From positions 4,571,501 through 4,635,500 of the forward strand of contig NZ_CP030032.1 in assembly GCF_003258315.1 (NCBI RefSeq): DNA of 64,000 bases. Reading direction: 5' to 3'. Within the stretch, counting starts at the first letter, position 1. Each line of letters begins with the position of its first letter. Both the position numbers and the translations under genes were made by a program. The notes below the pieces were generated by a model, which had not been told where the DNA came from, made no database searches, and worked only from the letters and a program-made list of their open reading frames with translations. Of this stretch, positions 35,630 to 44,293 are shown piece by piece. Origin of the DNA: Bradymonas sediminis. Its GTDB lineage: Bacteria; Myxococcota_A; Bradymonadia; Bradymonadales; Bradymonadaceae.

Positions 35630-36751
35630 GTGAGCAAGAGTATCAAAATTGAGACATTGAGCATCACGGGATTCAAGTCCATTAAGTCGCTCGACGCATT
35701 GGAACTCAAACCTATCAACGTGCTGATCGGCGCCAACGGCTCCGGCAAAAGTAATTTCGTGAGCTTCTTCAAGATGCTCGGCGAGATGATGGAGGGTCGG
35801 CTGCAGACTTGGACGCGCAAGCAGGGCTCTGCGGATCGTATTGTTAGCTTTGGCGTTCAGGAAACCGACAAAATCACCGCGTCCATCCGCTTTAATTTGC
35901 ACGGATACGATTTTGAGATTGAGCCGACGGTAGATGGAGGCTTTGTTTTTTCGAACGAGTCTGTTCACTACGATGGTTCGATGCATGGCGCCCCCCATCA
36001 ATTGCTGGGCTCAGGGCATATTGAAGCAATGCTTAAATCGATTGCCGAGATATCGGATAAGGGCGATAGCTCGGCAGTTTATTGCTATCACGCCATCTCT
36101 AACTGGAAGGTCTTTCACTTCCACGACACAAGCGACACCGCCGGCGTCAAACGTCTACACTCCCTCCACGACAACGCCTATCTGCGCCCCGACGCCTCAA
36201 ACCTCGCCGCATATTTATATCGCCTGTGCAACGAGCACCCAGATGTCTACGCCCAGATCCGCAAAACCGTGCGCCTGGCGATTCCCTTCTTCGACGATTT
36301 TATCCTCAACCCGCAGCCCCTTTCGACCGAAGAAGAGCAAATTCGGCTGCTGTGGTCCCAGCGGGATAGCGACTACCCCTTCTGGCCGAGTCAATTATCC
36401 GACGGCTCTATTCGTTTTATCTGTCTGGCGGCGGCTCTGCTTCAACCGAACTCCGACTCTCCGTTTGCCATCATTATCGACGAGCCCGAGCTTGGCCTGC
36501 ACCCTTACGCCATCACATTGCTCGGCTCGCTGATCCGCTCCGCCTCAAAGCAGATGCAGGTCATTATTTCGACCCAATCGGTGCCCCTGGTCGACGAGTT
36601 TTCGATCGATGACCTGATCGTCGTCGAGCGCGAAGATGGCGCTTCGGTGTTCCGCCGACCCGACGAGCAGGATTTTAGCGATTGGTTGGAGACCTACACC
36701 GTCGGCGAGTTGTGGGAGAAGAATATACTCGGCGGGAGGCCCGGCGCGTGA
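35630..36751 (+). CDS. OLD/AbiL-like AAA ATPase of a two-gene defence module
   Basis: A 373-residue SMC/RecF-type ATPase (AAA_21/AAA_15 class). Walker A GANGSGKS is at about residues 34-41, the ABC-like signature region is around LSDGSIRFICLAAALL, and Walker B is IIIDEPELGLHP, followed by a switch histidine-like STQSVPLVDEF. The coiled-coil arm is short. The GTG at 35630 with an AGAGG ribosome site is preferred over the TTG at 35609. The stop overlaps the DUF4276 gene (GTGA). ATPase plus DUF4276 pairs are known from abortive-infection systems such as AbiL; that role is inferred. Codon use is visibly less GC-rich than the host genes. Confidence 0.78.
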   Translation: MSKSIKIETLSITGFKSIKSLDALELKPINVLIGANGSGKSNFVSFFKMLGEMMEGRLQTWTRKQGSADRIVSFGVQETDKITASIRFNLHGYDFEIEPTVDGGFVFSNESVHYDGSMHGAPHQLLGSGHIEAMLKSIAEISDKGDSSAVYCYHAISNWKVFHFHDTSDTAGVKRLHSLHDNAYLRPDASNLAAYLYRLCNEHPDVYAQIRKTVRLAIPFFDDFILNPQPLSTEEEQIRLLWSQRDSDYPFWPSQLSDGSIRFICLAAALLQPNSDSPFAIIIDEPELGLHPYAITLLGSLIRSASKQMQVIISTQSVPLVDEFSIDDLIVVEREDGASVFRRPDEQDFSDWLETYTVGELWEKNILGGRPGA

Positions 36752-37410
36752 CCCGAGTTCACGTGATATGCGAAGGCCAGACCGAAGAGACCTTCGTCAA
36801 TGAGCTTCTTTGCGAGCCGTTCGCCGCCCGCAAAATCTATCTGCAGCCCTCGCAGATCGGCAAACCACGGCATAAAGGTGGTAATTTCAAGGTCGAGCGC
36901 CTTATCACCGATCTTCGTAATCGGCTCCGCAAGGACCGGAATTGCTATTGTACGACCTTCTTTGATTTTTACGGACTACCTGCGGACTTTCCGGGTAAGC
37001 GAGAAGCATCGGCTGAGTTAAGCGCGCAGGATAAGGCAAATTGTCTTATCGCGGAGCTTCAGAAGGCTCTTAGCGCGAAGTTCGACCATGACGAAATGCG
37101 GCGCTTCATTCCGTATGTGCAGATGTATGAGTTCGAGGGTTTGCTATTTAGTGACCCCGAGCGATTTGCGCGTGGAATCGACCAGCCTCATCTTGCCTCG
37201 GAGTTCTCGGCGATTCGAGAGGATTTTTCTACGCCTGAGGAGATCAATAACTCTCCGATGACCGCCCCGAGTAAGCGGATTGAAGGGCTTTATCGTCGCT
37301 ATGAGAAACCTCTACATGGCTCGCTCGCAGCGCTTGAGATTGGGTTGGCGACGATTCGGGCGGAATGTCCGATTTTTGATGGGTGGTTGGAGCGGCTGGA
37401 GGGGTTATAG
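36748..37410 (+). CDS. DUF4276-family protein, partner of the AAA ATPase
   Basis: A 220-residue protein with the DUF4276 start VTRVHVICEGQTEETFVNEL, whose glutamate pattern resembles a TOPRIM-like nuclease fold. The internal TTFFDFYGLP and YVQMYEFEGLLFSDPE segments are characteristic. In OLD-like systems such a TOPRIM protein supplies the nuclease or effector activity controlled by the ATPase. The GTG start overlaps the ATPase stop, with a GGGAGG ribosome site, so both are produced together. Confidence 0.78.
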   Translation: MTRVHVICEGQTEETFVNELLCEPFAARKIYLQPSQIGKPRHKGGNFKVERLITDLRNRLRKDRNCYCTTFFDFYGLPADFPGKREASAELSAQDKANCLIAELQKALSAKFDHDEMRRFIPYVQMYEFEGLLFSDPERFARGIDQPHLASEFSAIREDFSTPEEINNSPMTAPSKRIEGLYRRYEKPLHGSLAALEIGLATIRAECPIFDGWLERLEGL

Positions 37411-37602
37411 GCGTATAATTTGCACCAATACGTCATGAGCATAAGTAGACGTCTCGGACTAACATTTCGGTCGACGCTACAGCTTTTGGGGGCAAGGTCA
37501 AAGCGACCACAGAATCCGTACTTCTGGGTCCGCGCCATTTGAAGTTGATTAGCTACCGCGCGGCAATTAAAGCGACCTACTCAAGAAGAAATCTGTTTTC
37601 AC

Positions 37603-39018
37603 TTATTCTTCCGTGTGAGACCGGAGACTCGATTCACCGAGTGTTTCGGCCACCCCCACTCCATACCAACAGTTCTGACCGTTTCGTTCAAAATGCTCCC
37701 ATGGCTTCGTGGAGCAAGTGTCGAAACTATCGCGTCGCTTGTTTAGGTGGCAGCACGTCAGGTACGGGCAAGGAGCTTCCGCCTGCTCCGACGTTTTGAA
37801 TGCGTCCCAACCTCGCTCCACATGTGCTTTCACATAAACCTGCTGGGCCTGGAGCGTTCGCAAGTAAGTGGTTACCTTATTGCCGTTCGGAAAAAACGAA
37901 GTCAGAAGATCTCGCATAAACGTCCTCTCATCGCCGGAACGTGCTTGTAAGAGATCGCATGGATTCTCAATATGAAAATTACTGAGGTTCTGCTTTGTGA
38001 GACCACTTGCTAGTCTCCGAACATCAAAAATCGGATCTTCAAGCCTAGCCTCAAGATTACGGGAAACCGTTTCTTGTAAGAAACACAACGCTCCCTTAGT
38101 AAATTCACGTCCTTCTCGGATAGTTACTAAGTCCTTTAAGTCTGCTCTGATAACCTCCACTGCTTTCTCAAACTGTTCCGATCGCTCCTCAACTAGGAGG
38201 TCAATAACCTCCAATGGCTCTAGTTTGGATTGAAAAGCGGCCTTTGTCTTATATGATTCAAACAGTTCCGCAAGTTCAGCTCCTGGATGTGGCGACAGCA
38301 GAGCCAATGTGCCGAGCGCCGCAACTACGGCGAGACTGTTAATTTTAAGCTCTTGTTCAACCAAGTGATCAAGATATTTATAGGGAAATGTCGGGCACTC
38401 AAAGAGCGGTATTTGCAATTGTTGAGCAATCAGACGCTCCAGTGCAAAAACAACGCTTTCTTCGATGACCACTGACCCAACGACGAACTGCTCTGATGCA
38501 ACTCGCCCGTTAACCGTGTACTCAACGGTAGCGGTGACTTTCGGCCACTTCGTCGGCTGCCCTTCACCAAAGTCAACCTCTCGCTCCTCAACTTCCACAT
38601 TGCTGCTCAGGATTTCCACATCGAAATCGTCGTCCGTTTCTGTGCAAGTTCCTGCGGGCCCTAGCTGACCGTCGAGAAAAGTCCTCTCTCTTCCTACGAA
38701 CTCGACGGCGGTGGAAGCCTCATCTAGTGCGGTCGATCCGACACTTGTGCCATCCTTGTTGACCATCAAAGTTTGGGTAAAGGCTGTCACTAATTTTTGG
38801 GTAAGCAGTATCGACTTGAATCCTGAGACGGTCGATACATTGTGGAAATAGTGCATGTACTCGTGGGCGAAAATTGCGAGGTAGCATTCGTCCACACGAA
38901 TATTAGAATCCTGCTCGGATAGAAACGGCGTATCCCATGATAAAGAAACGAGAAAGTCATCCGGCCAGTATTCATCTCCAATCTCCCATTTGGACCAGTG
39001 TTTTCGTCGTTTTTGCAT
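37603..39018 (-). CDS. Putative HExxH zinc metallopeptidase in the inserted module
   Basis: A 471-residue protein of unknown family. It contains H52EYMH56 followed by YFHN, a zinc-metallopeptidase HExxH motif, in YLAIFAHEYMHYFHNVST. A glutamate pair in VVIEESVVFALERL about 140 residues later could supply a third ligand, but this is speculative. Several Cys residues near the C-terminus (CPYLTCC) could bind a metal. No signal peptide is present. The ATG at 39018 is chosen because GGGAGA lies 7 nt upstream; the frame is open from 39063. The gene is markedly AT-richer than the host and faces the AAA-DUF4276 pair. A toxin or effector role is possible. Confidence 0.65.
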   Translation of the reverse strand: MQKRRKHWSKWEIGDEYWPDDFLVSLSWDTPFLSEQDSNIRVDECYLAIFAHEYMHYFHNVSTVSGFKSILLTQKLVTAFTQTLMVNKDGTSVGSTALDEASTAVEFVGRERTFLDGQLGPAGTCTETDDDFDVEILSSNVEVEEREVDFGEGQPTKWPKVTATVEYTVNGRVASEQFVVGSVVIEESVVFALERLIAQQLQIPLFECPTFPYKYLDHLVEQELKINSLAVVAALGTLALLSPHPGAELAELFESYKTKAAFQSKLEPLEVIDLLVEERSEQFEKAVEVIRADLKDLVTIREGREFTKGALCFLQETVSRNLEARLEDPIFDVRRLASGLTKQNLSNFHIENPCDLLQARSGDERTFMRDLLTSFFPNGNKVTTYLRTLQAQQVYVKAHVERGWDAFKTSEQAEAPCPYLTCCHLNKRRDSFDTCSTKPWEHFERNGQNCWYGVGVAETLGESSLRSHTEE

Positions 39019-39230
39019 AACAACTCTCCCAACGGAAAAGAATGAAGTCATATCGGTGACCACAGTGTCCGTTTACCGGTGATTCAAGTATAGTGTAGGA
39101 TTCTGGGGCTACTCTCCACAACAGCTTCGCCTGGCTCTTCCTAACTCGCCATGTCTTCATTGGTCCATGTCGACTTGGCACCTGTAGCGGAGACTAATAC
39201 GCAGCAAACGACGGATCACTCCGGGCAACT

Positions 39231-39472
39231 CCGCCTACATCCACGACCAGGGCCAGCGCAACACCAAGGCCGCCGCCTTCGCCAAGGCGTTTGCCGCCGA
39301 TATGGCGCAGAAGGTCGCCACCGACGCCGTCCAGGTGTACGGCGGCTACGGGTTTAGCAAGGAATACCCGGTCGAGAAGTTGTACCGGGATTCGAAGATC
39401 TATCAGATCTATGAGGGGACCAGTCAGATCCAGCGGTTGATTATGAGTCGGGAGATTTATAGCGGGGTTTGA
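39231..39472 (+). pseudogene. Acyl-CoA dehydrogenase 3' fragment
   Basis: The in-frame fragment encodes the last ~80 residues of the dehydrogenase ([16 protein letters not shown] to REIYSGV stop) with no amino-acid change relative to the intact gene at 34362. It has no start region and is a relic of duplication or of element insertion. Confidence 0.92.
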
Positions 39473-39475
39473 GGG
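39231..39475. repeat. 245-bp direct repeat, copy B
   Basis: Second copy of the acyl-CoA dehydrogenase 3' end, offset by exactly 3,944 bp from copy A. The left edge (after CAACT) and right edge (before TAAGG) are sharp. The two copies bracket the AAA ATPase, DUF4276 and metallopeptidase genes. Confidence 0.93.
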
Positions 39476-39866
39476 TAAGGGGCGCGGACGGCTCGTCCGC
39501 CCTCCCGTTTTCTTGCAACACCCCCACAAGCATCCCCGAAGGCCGCCTTTTTATTGCAAAGGCGGCCTTCGCGCATCTCGAACGCTCTATTCGCGATGCA
39601 ATAAGCCCACCCAGCACCCGTCAAACGTCGTTTTTCGTCGCGAAATCCCTACAGCAACCCGCGCCCGGCCTCATCGCGCCGCTAAGACGCTGCCAGAAGC
39701 CGCCAAACGGCATTTTGCATCGCTAAGGCGGCGAGTAGGAGACCTTTAAGGGTACCATCGCGGCGTGACAGCGGCTTCAAGGATATCTCAAAGGGTGTTG
39801 TCGCAACAAAACGACGAACCAGGCTGCAGGTTGCCCCCGGCCCCCAACCCTCAATCCGTCAATCCC
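39476..39866. other. Intergenic region with terminator-like hairpin
   Basis: About 390 bp without a gene. It contains the hairpin GAAGGCCGCCTTT (39538-39550) / AAAGGCGGCCTTC (39558-39570) with a 7-nt loop. The arms end in T and start with A runs, so it could act on both strands, ending the transcript of the transporter gene on the minus strand or of the dehydrogenase on the plus strand in the pre-insertion arrangement. The remainder shows only short, unsupported open frames. Confidence 0.6.
39538..39570. terminator. Bidirectional terminator-like hairpin
   Basis: Perfect 13-bp stem GAAGGCCGCCTTT / AAAGGCGGCCTTC around TTATTGC. It is a compact GC-rich hairpin downstream of the dehydrogenase fragment and of the convergent transporter gene. 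Confidence 0.6.
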
Positions 39867-42071
39867 TCAGTCCGTCAACATCTCCGCAAAATCCATGGGC
39901 CCCGATGACAAAAAGAACACCGTCGTCGGCATATCGGCCATGCTGGCGCGCAGGTCCTGGTAATAGGCGGTGAAGTCCTCGGTGTCTTCGGGGGCCGCCA
40001 TGCCCATAAAGATGATATCGGCGTCGCGAGACGACTCGTGGACGACCTCCTTAAAGGCGCGTCGCTGGCTGACCAGCACCTCCAGGCGAGCGCCCGTGCG
40101 CATGCGCTCGACGATGGGCCCGACATTGGCCCGGACGCCTTTGACGGCCTCTTCGGTGGGCACGACCATTTTTATGGTGACCTGGGCGTTTTGCCAGCGC
40201 AGGCTGGTCTGAAGAAGATAGGCCATCACCTTCATCAGCCCGCCGTTGCCCTTGAGGCCGCCCCACCACACGTCAATGGAGCGGTAGTCGCCGAAGCCCT
40301 GGTCTCCATGTTGTTGGACGATCACCACGTTGCGGTGGGCGCGGTGGCAGTGGCGGATGGTGTCGCAGAAGGCCTCGTAATTCGCCTGCTCCTGGGTGTC
40401 CCCGAGCATGACCGTATTCGGCACGACCTGGCCGAGCCCATAGGCGTCGACCAGGCGCTGCGCGCCGTCAAAGGGGCTCGACGCCGGGATCGTGCAGACC
40501 AGGCTTTGCACCCCGTTGTCGGCCAGATATTCGGTGATCAGGTGGTCCATATTTCGCTGGCGTTCCTCACTGATCCCCTCGGGGAGCACGGTCGCGACGG
40601 TCATCAAGGCTTTATTATGGCTCCAGGACGAGGCCAGCTCGATCAGGTGCCAGCGTTTGGTGGGCGTCCCGGTGAGCACGAGCAGGTGGGGGCGCCAGTT
40701 TTTGGGGTCGGGGCGCCGCCCGTCGTAGCGCAACAGGCCCGCGCGCACCGCGGCCATCCACAGGCCCTGGCCCACGCTCCCCCAGGTGGCCTTCATATCG
40801 CGGCGCTTGAGCCAGACAAAGACCAGGGTCACGAGGCTGATGGCGACGACCGTCGCCACGGCGTTGATCAAAAACATGACCGCCGCGCAGCCAAACGCGC
40901 CCAGCATGGACACCGCCCAGTGGACGCGGAAGGTCGGGCGAAACGACGGGCTGTCCAGCGCTGTTTCCAGCCAGGCCGCCACGTTTAGCACGCAATAGGT
41001 GGTCAAAAAGAACATCGTGATCACCGGCGCGATGGCGTTAAGGTCGCCGAGCATCACCGCCAAAAGCGCGATCCCCATCGTCACCAGCGTGCCGTAGCGC
41101 GGGGTGTCCTCTTTGCCGCTGCCCTTTCCTAGCCAGCGCAGCCAATGCGGCAAGACCCCATCTCGGGCCAGCGCCTGCAGCACCCGCGGCCCGCCCATAA
41201 TACTCCCCACGGCGCTTGAGAGCGTCGCCCCCCACACCCCGAGTAAGATGGCGTCGCCCCAGAACGAGATTTTGCGCATGATCATGGGGTCGGCGATTAG
41301 GGTGGCCGCGTCGGCTCGCGACGCGAGCACCAGGGGCAGCGTCATATAGATCAAATAGCCCACGCCCACGGCCAACAGGGTGCCCCGGGGGATCGAGCGC
41401 CCCGGGTTTTTTAGATCCCCCGAGAGATTGACCCCCGACATAATCCCCGTCACCGCCGGGAAAAAGACCGCAAAGACCACCCAGAAGGGGGCTGAATCCG
41501 CCGGCGCCGCCCCCCACACCTCCATCTCGGTGGCCTCCACGGGGCTGCCGAAATAAAGCGAGACCAGGGAGACGCCGATGGCGGCCATAATAAAATATTG
41601 CGCCCGGATCGCCGCCTTGGCGCTCACCAGGGCCAGGACCGTCACCCCGATGGTCGTCACGACGCCGATGGTGCGCTGGTATTCGCCCAGGGAAGGAAAG
41701 GCGCTGACCACGCTCTCGGCGAAACCCACCGTATACAGCGCGACGGACAGCCCCAGCGAGAAGAAGAGTGGAATCCCCACCGCCCCGCCGGTCTCCAGCC
41801 CCAGGGAGCGGCTGATCATATAATACGCGCCCCCCGTGCGAACCCGCTGATCGGTCGCGATCGCCGAGATCGAAAAGGAGGTCAAGAGCGTAATCAGCGT
41901 CGCCAGGGTGACGATGAGCAAGGTGCCGGCTAGGCCGACATTGCCCACGACCCACCCGTAGCGCAGGTACATAATCACGCCCAGGATGGTCAGAATCGAC
42001 GGCGTAAAGACCCCGCCGAAGGTTCCCAGACCGGTCGGGTTTTCTTCCATCACGGCTGCAGATGTTTTCAC
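39867..42071 (-). CDS. SLC12-type cation-chloride cotransporter / amino-acid permease family
   Basis: A 734-residue APC-superfamily transporter. The N-terminal LGTFGGVFTPSILTILGVIMYLRYG is the hallmark of Na-K-Cl/K-Cl cotransporters, and GGAYYMISRSLG follows at helix 3. Twelve hydrophobic helices extend to about residue 430. The C-terminal 300 residues are a cytoplasmic regulatory domain (RPHLLVLTG, then NVVIVQQHG and DAYGLGQVVPNTVMLG), as in SLC12 proteins. It probably moves K+ or Na+ with Cl-, for osmotic control. GTG start at 42071; an ATG seven codons later is an alternative. Confidence 0.85.
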   Translation of the reverse strand: MKTSAAVMEENPTGLGTFGGVFTPSILTILGVIMYLRYGWVVGNVGLAGTLLIVTLATLITLLTSFSISAIATDQRVRTGGAYYMISRSLGLETGGAVGIPLFFSLGLSVALYTVGFAESVVSAFPSLGEYQRTIGVVTTIGVTVLALVSAKAAIRAQYFIMAAIGVSLVSLYFGSPVEATEMEVWGAAPADSAPFWVVFAVFFPAVTGIMSGVNLSGDLKNPGRSIPRGTLLAVGVGYLIYMTLPLVLASRADAATLIADPMIMRKISFWGDAILLGVWGATLSSAVGSIMGGPRVLQALARDGVLPHWLRWLGKGSGKEDTPRYGTLVTMGIALLAVMLGDLNAIAPVITMFFLTTYCVLNVAAWLETALDSPSFRPTFRVHWAVSMLGAFGCAAVMFLINAVATVVAISLVTLVFVWLKRRDMKATWGSVGQGLWMAAVRAGLLRYDGRRPDPKNWRPHLLVLTGTPTKRWHLIELASSWSHNKALMTVATVLPEGISEERQRNMDHLITEYLADNGVQSLVCTIPASSPFDGAQRLVDAYGLGQVVPNTVMLGDTQEQANYEAFCDTIRHCHRAHRNVVIVQQHGDQGFGDYRSIDVWWGGLKGNGGLMKVMAYLLQTSLRWQNAQVTIKMVVPTEEAVKGVRANVGPIVERMRTGARLEVLVSQRRAFKEVVHESSRDADIIFMGMAAPEDTEDFTAYYQDLRASMADMPTTVFFLSSGPMDFAEMLTD

Positions 42072-42426
42072 GATTGTCTACATCCCTGTCTATTATAGCT
42101 TGGTGTTAGGAGGCGCAGCGATCGAAAGAGGTGATGTTTTTGCGGGGCTTTGGCGTGGCGATGCCTGCGGTGTTGAGTCGTATCTTTGCTGCTGGCGACG
42201 GATAAGTTGATGGGTCGAGTTCTCGAATCGCTGACGAAAGCACTTGTACTAGGCCATAAGAGTCATGGTTTTCAAGCGTGGAACAGGCGGGGTCAGCAGG
42301 AAGGTGGGGGCTGCGGCGTTTTACACCGCGAACCCCAAGCGCATCGGTAGCGCAACGCAAATCCTCCCCCGGCACGGGGGAGGTGGCGGCGAAGCGAAGC
42401 CGACGGAGGGGGGCGCGCAAGTCGAC
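42072..42426. other. Intergenic region with REP-like hairpin element
   Basis: About 355 bp between two minus-strand genes. The second half (42285-42420) is very GC-rich and built of short palindromes: CCTCCCCCG-GCA-CGGGGGAGG at 42363-42383, then GGCGGCGAAGCGAAGCCG. The overall form (hairpin followed by GAAGCGAAGCCGACGG and a G-run) is that of a dispersed repetitive extragenic element. An open frame of 104 codons on the minus strand covers it but translates the repeat and is not called. Confidence 0.5.
42363..42383. repeat. REP-like GC-rich hairpin
   Basis: Perfect 9-bp stem with a 3-nt loop (CCTCCCCCG / CGGGGGAGG). It is adjacent to a second imperfect palindrome. Copies elsewhere in the genome would confirm a repeat family; none other was seen in this window. 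Confidence 0.45.
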
Positions 42427-43284
42427 CTATAATCGTCCAGAGCTAATGAGATCCGCCTCCAGGGTGGACATCAAGGACGCGTAGACCCACCAGGTGTTCA
42501 GCCCAAAGATCAGGTATATCGAGGTCGCGATGGTGTCGCCAATGACGGGGAGCATTTCGAAAATACTGGCGACGCAGCTTATCGAAAACAAGAGTAGCGC
42601 GAATGTGAGGAGGTACCCCAGGAAGGGGAGCCAGTATTTGAAGAGTATCTTAAATGCGCGCTTGAGCGCGGTGAGGGGGCCGACGCGGGCGGCGATAAAC
42701 CAGGGCAGCGTCACGAGGGGAGCCGCGGCAAATAGGCCGATGATGACTATCCCCGGGATGGCATCCGGCCTTCTGTAGATAGCCATCGCTGACGGGAGGT
42801 AGAAGATGAGCCCGAAAAAGGCGCCAAAGATCCAGACCCACACGCTTGAGCGCAGGGTTTCTTTGGCGGCCCAGAGCACTCCCCGCGGGCTATCTGGGGG
42901 TTCGAGGAGGGCCTTGCGCATTGGGCCCAACAGGCTGATCTGGGTGTTTATGGTCACGATCCACCCAAGCGCGATGACCACCAGCAGGGTGATGGGTATC
43001 CAATCGCGCGCGAGGTCCACGCCTTGAAGCATCATCAGGATGAAGACTCCTGTATACTCACTCATAACGACTTCAAACGCGACCACTAAGACAAATTGGA
43101 CCAGCGCCAGCAGCACGAAGATTACAAGAACGCCCGACTCCAGGGAGGTCTTGAGTACGGCCACGAGATTGCGCAGCGCGCTGATGAACCCCGGCGGGCG
43201 CGTCGAGGGCGCGATATTCGTTGGAAGGGGGGAACCATCGAATTCCCCGGCGGGCGATGGAATTGGGTCATGATGGATGGACAT
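42427..43284 (-). CDS. Polytopic membrane protein of unknown function
   Basis: A 285-residue inner-membrane protein with about six hydrophobic segments (roughly 48-72, 97-113, 148-168, 178-200, 215-240, 245-275). The N-terminal 35 residues are Pro/Ser-rich and cytoplasmic. Positions such as PLVTLPWFIAARVGPLTALKRAF resemble membrane domains of the DUF975/glycerophosphodiester-membrane-domain type, but no assignment is firm. The ATG has a GGAGG ribosome site. It shows no operon link to its neighbours. Confidence 0.7.
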   Translation of the reverse strand: MSIHHDPIPSPAGEFDGSPLPTNIAPSTRPPGFISALRNLVAVLKTSLESGVLVIFVLLALVQFVLVVAFEVVMSEYTGVFILMMLQGVDLARDWIPITLLVVIALGWIVTINTQISLLGPMRKALLEPPDSPRGVLWAAKETLRSSVWVWIFGAFFGLIFYLPSAMAIYRRPDAIPGIVIIGLFAAAPLVTLPWFIAARVGPLTALKRAFKILFKYWLPFLGYLLTFALLLFSISCVASIFEMLPVIGDTIATSIYLIFGLNTWWVYASLMSTLEADLISSGRL

Positions 43285-43678
43285 GCGAGCCTCCGGTCAA
43301 GGGCAAGGGAGTAGGTGAAGAGTCGCCGAAGCGCGCGTTCGCGCTACGGGACTCGAGACGATCCTGGGGACTCGCACAATAATGATCGTGCGTACTAAAT
43401 TGTCGGTATGGCTAGAATATGCATGGGAGGTGGAGGGGGCGTCAAGGCTGGGGGGCGTGGATTTAAATTTTGGGCCGGAGGATATATCCTGGGTATTTTC
43501 GGGGCCGCAAATGTGTGGTTCGAACTCTGGCCGGGAGCAATAAATGTCGATTAGTGAGCCTTCTCGGCTTTAGTTGGTCGCTCCGCGTTGGGCGTCGTTC
43601 TGTTGTTCGGAGTGGTGGGTAATTCCGATGAAGTGGGTAATTCGGATGAGGTGGGGCCAATGTTTGGAGGTTCTTCGC
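43285..43678. other. Intergenic region with short tandem repeat
   Basis: About 390 bp with no supported gene. An 18-bp unit, GTGGGTAATTCCGATGAA, is repeated once more at 43633-43650 with two changes and begins a third time at 43651. Minus-strand open frames across it (for example 43551-43736, reading PTSSELPTSSELP) overlap the end of the neighbouring gene and are judged spurious. Confidence 0.5.
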
Positions 43679-44206
43679 TCATTGAGGATAGACGAGGGAG
43701 AAACGCCACATCTGAGCTTCTTCCATGGCCTCCCAATCATAAGCAAAAGCGATTAGGGCATCGACATTCATAAAACTGTTTGCGAAGGCGAGTGCCTTCA
43801 GCGTGGCCGAGTAATTAGTGTCAGTTCGTCGTGCTGAAATCCATTTGTATCGAGGGACCAGAACAACCCCGACGCGCGTGCCTTCATGAACGTGAAACTT
43901 CAGAATGTCTTTATAGATCTCATCATCGGCGCGATATCCCATCACTTCAAGCGCGACGCCATCGCACGCTCGCCAGAAGTCGTACTCAAAGCCGTCGCCG
44001 GTTTGTGGATGCAAAAGGCGTATATGATGTTGAAACTCACTCGCTTCTAATCCTGGGCGTAGCGCCTTCTCAAGATCTGTACTCTGAGGATGGGCAATCG
44101 ACGAGCGCGCGGGCGCCGCCCGCAACACTGGCGAGGTCTCCTGGGCGTGCAATCTCTCTTGTATCTCCTCGAGAATTGCGGGCGAAACGTTACCAAATAC
44201 ATGCAT
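43679..44206 (-). CDS. Hypothetical protein, possible PD-(D/E)XK-type nuclease next to mcrBC
   Basis: A 175-residue cytoplasmic protein. The central region (residues 72-120), YDFWRACDGVALEVMGY then IYKDILKFHVHEGTRVGVVLVPRYKW, follows the general plan of BglII-like restriction nucleases: an acidic residue, a beta-strand with E-x-hydrophobic, then a helix-K-F and a GVVLVP strand. The classical ExK or ExQ is not exact (EVM), so catalysis is doubtful. It starts 88 bp downstream of the mcrC stop, in the same direction, with AAGGAC before the ATG. It may be an accessory of McrBC or an unrelated passenger. Confidence 0.5.
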   Translation of the reverse strand: MHVFGNVSPAILEEIQERLHAQETSPVLRAAPARSSIAHPQSTDLEKALRPGLEASEFQHHIRLLHPQTGDGFEYDFWRACDGVALEVMGYRADDEIYKDILKFHVHEGTRVGVVLVPRYKWISARRTDTNYSATLKALAFANSFMNVDALIAFAYDWEAMEEAQMWRFSLVYPQ

Positions 44207-44293
44207 ATCAAAGTCCTTAGTTCATTTGTTGCCTTAAAATAGACACTATTTCATTAATTTACCGAAGCGCTTGAGCAAACACGTCTTATTGCC

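Noticed and set aside
42106-42420. 104-codon minus-strand frame
   Set aside because: It covers a palindromic extragenic element and has no plausible protein features.
43551-43736. 61-codon minus-strand frame with PTSSELPTSSELP repeats
   Set aside because: It overlaps the end of the 175-residue gene in another frame and only translates an 18-bp tandem repeat.
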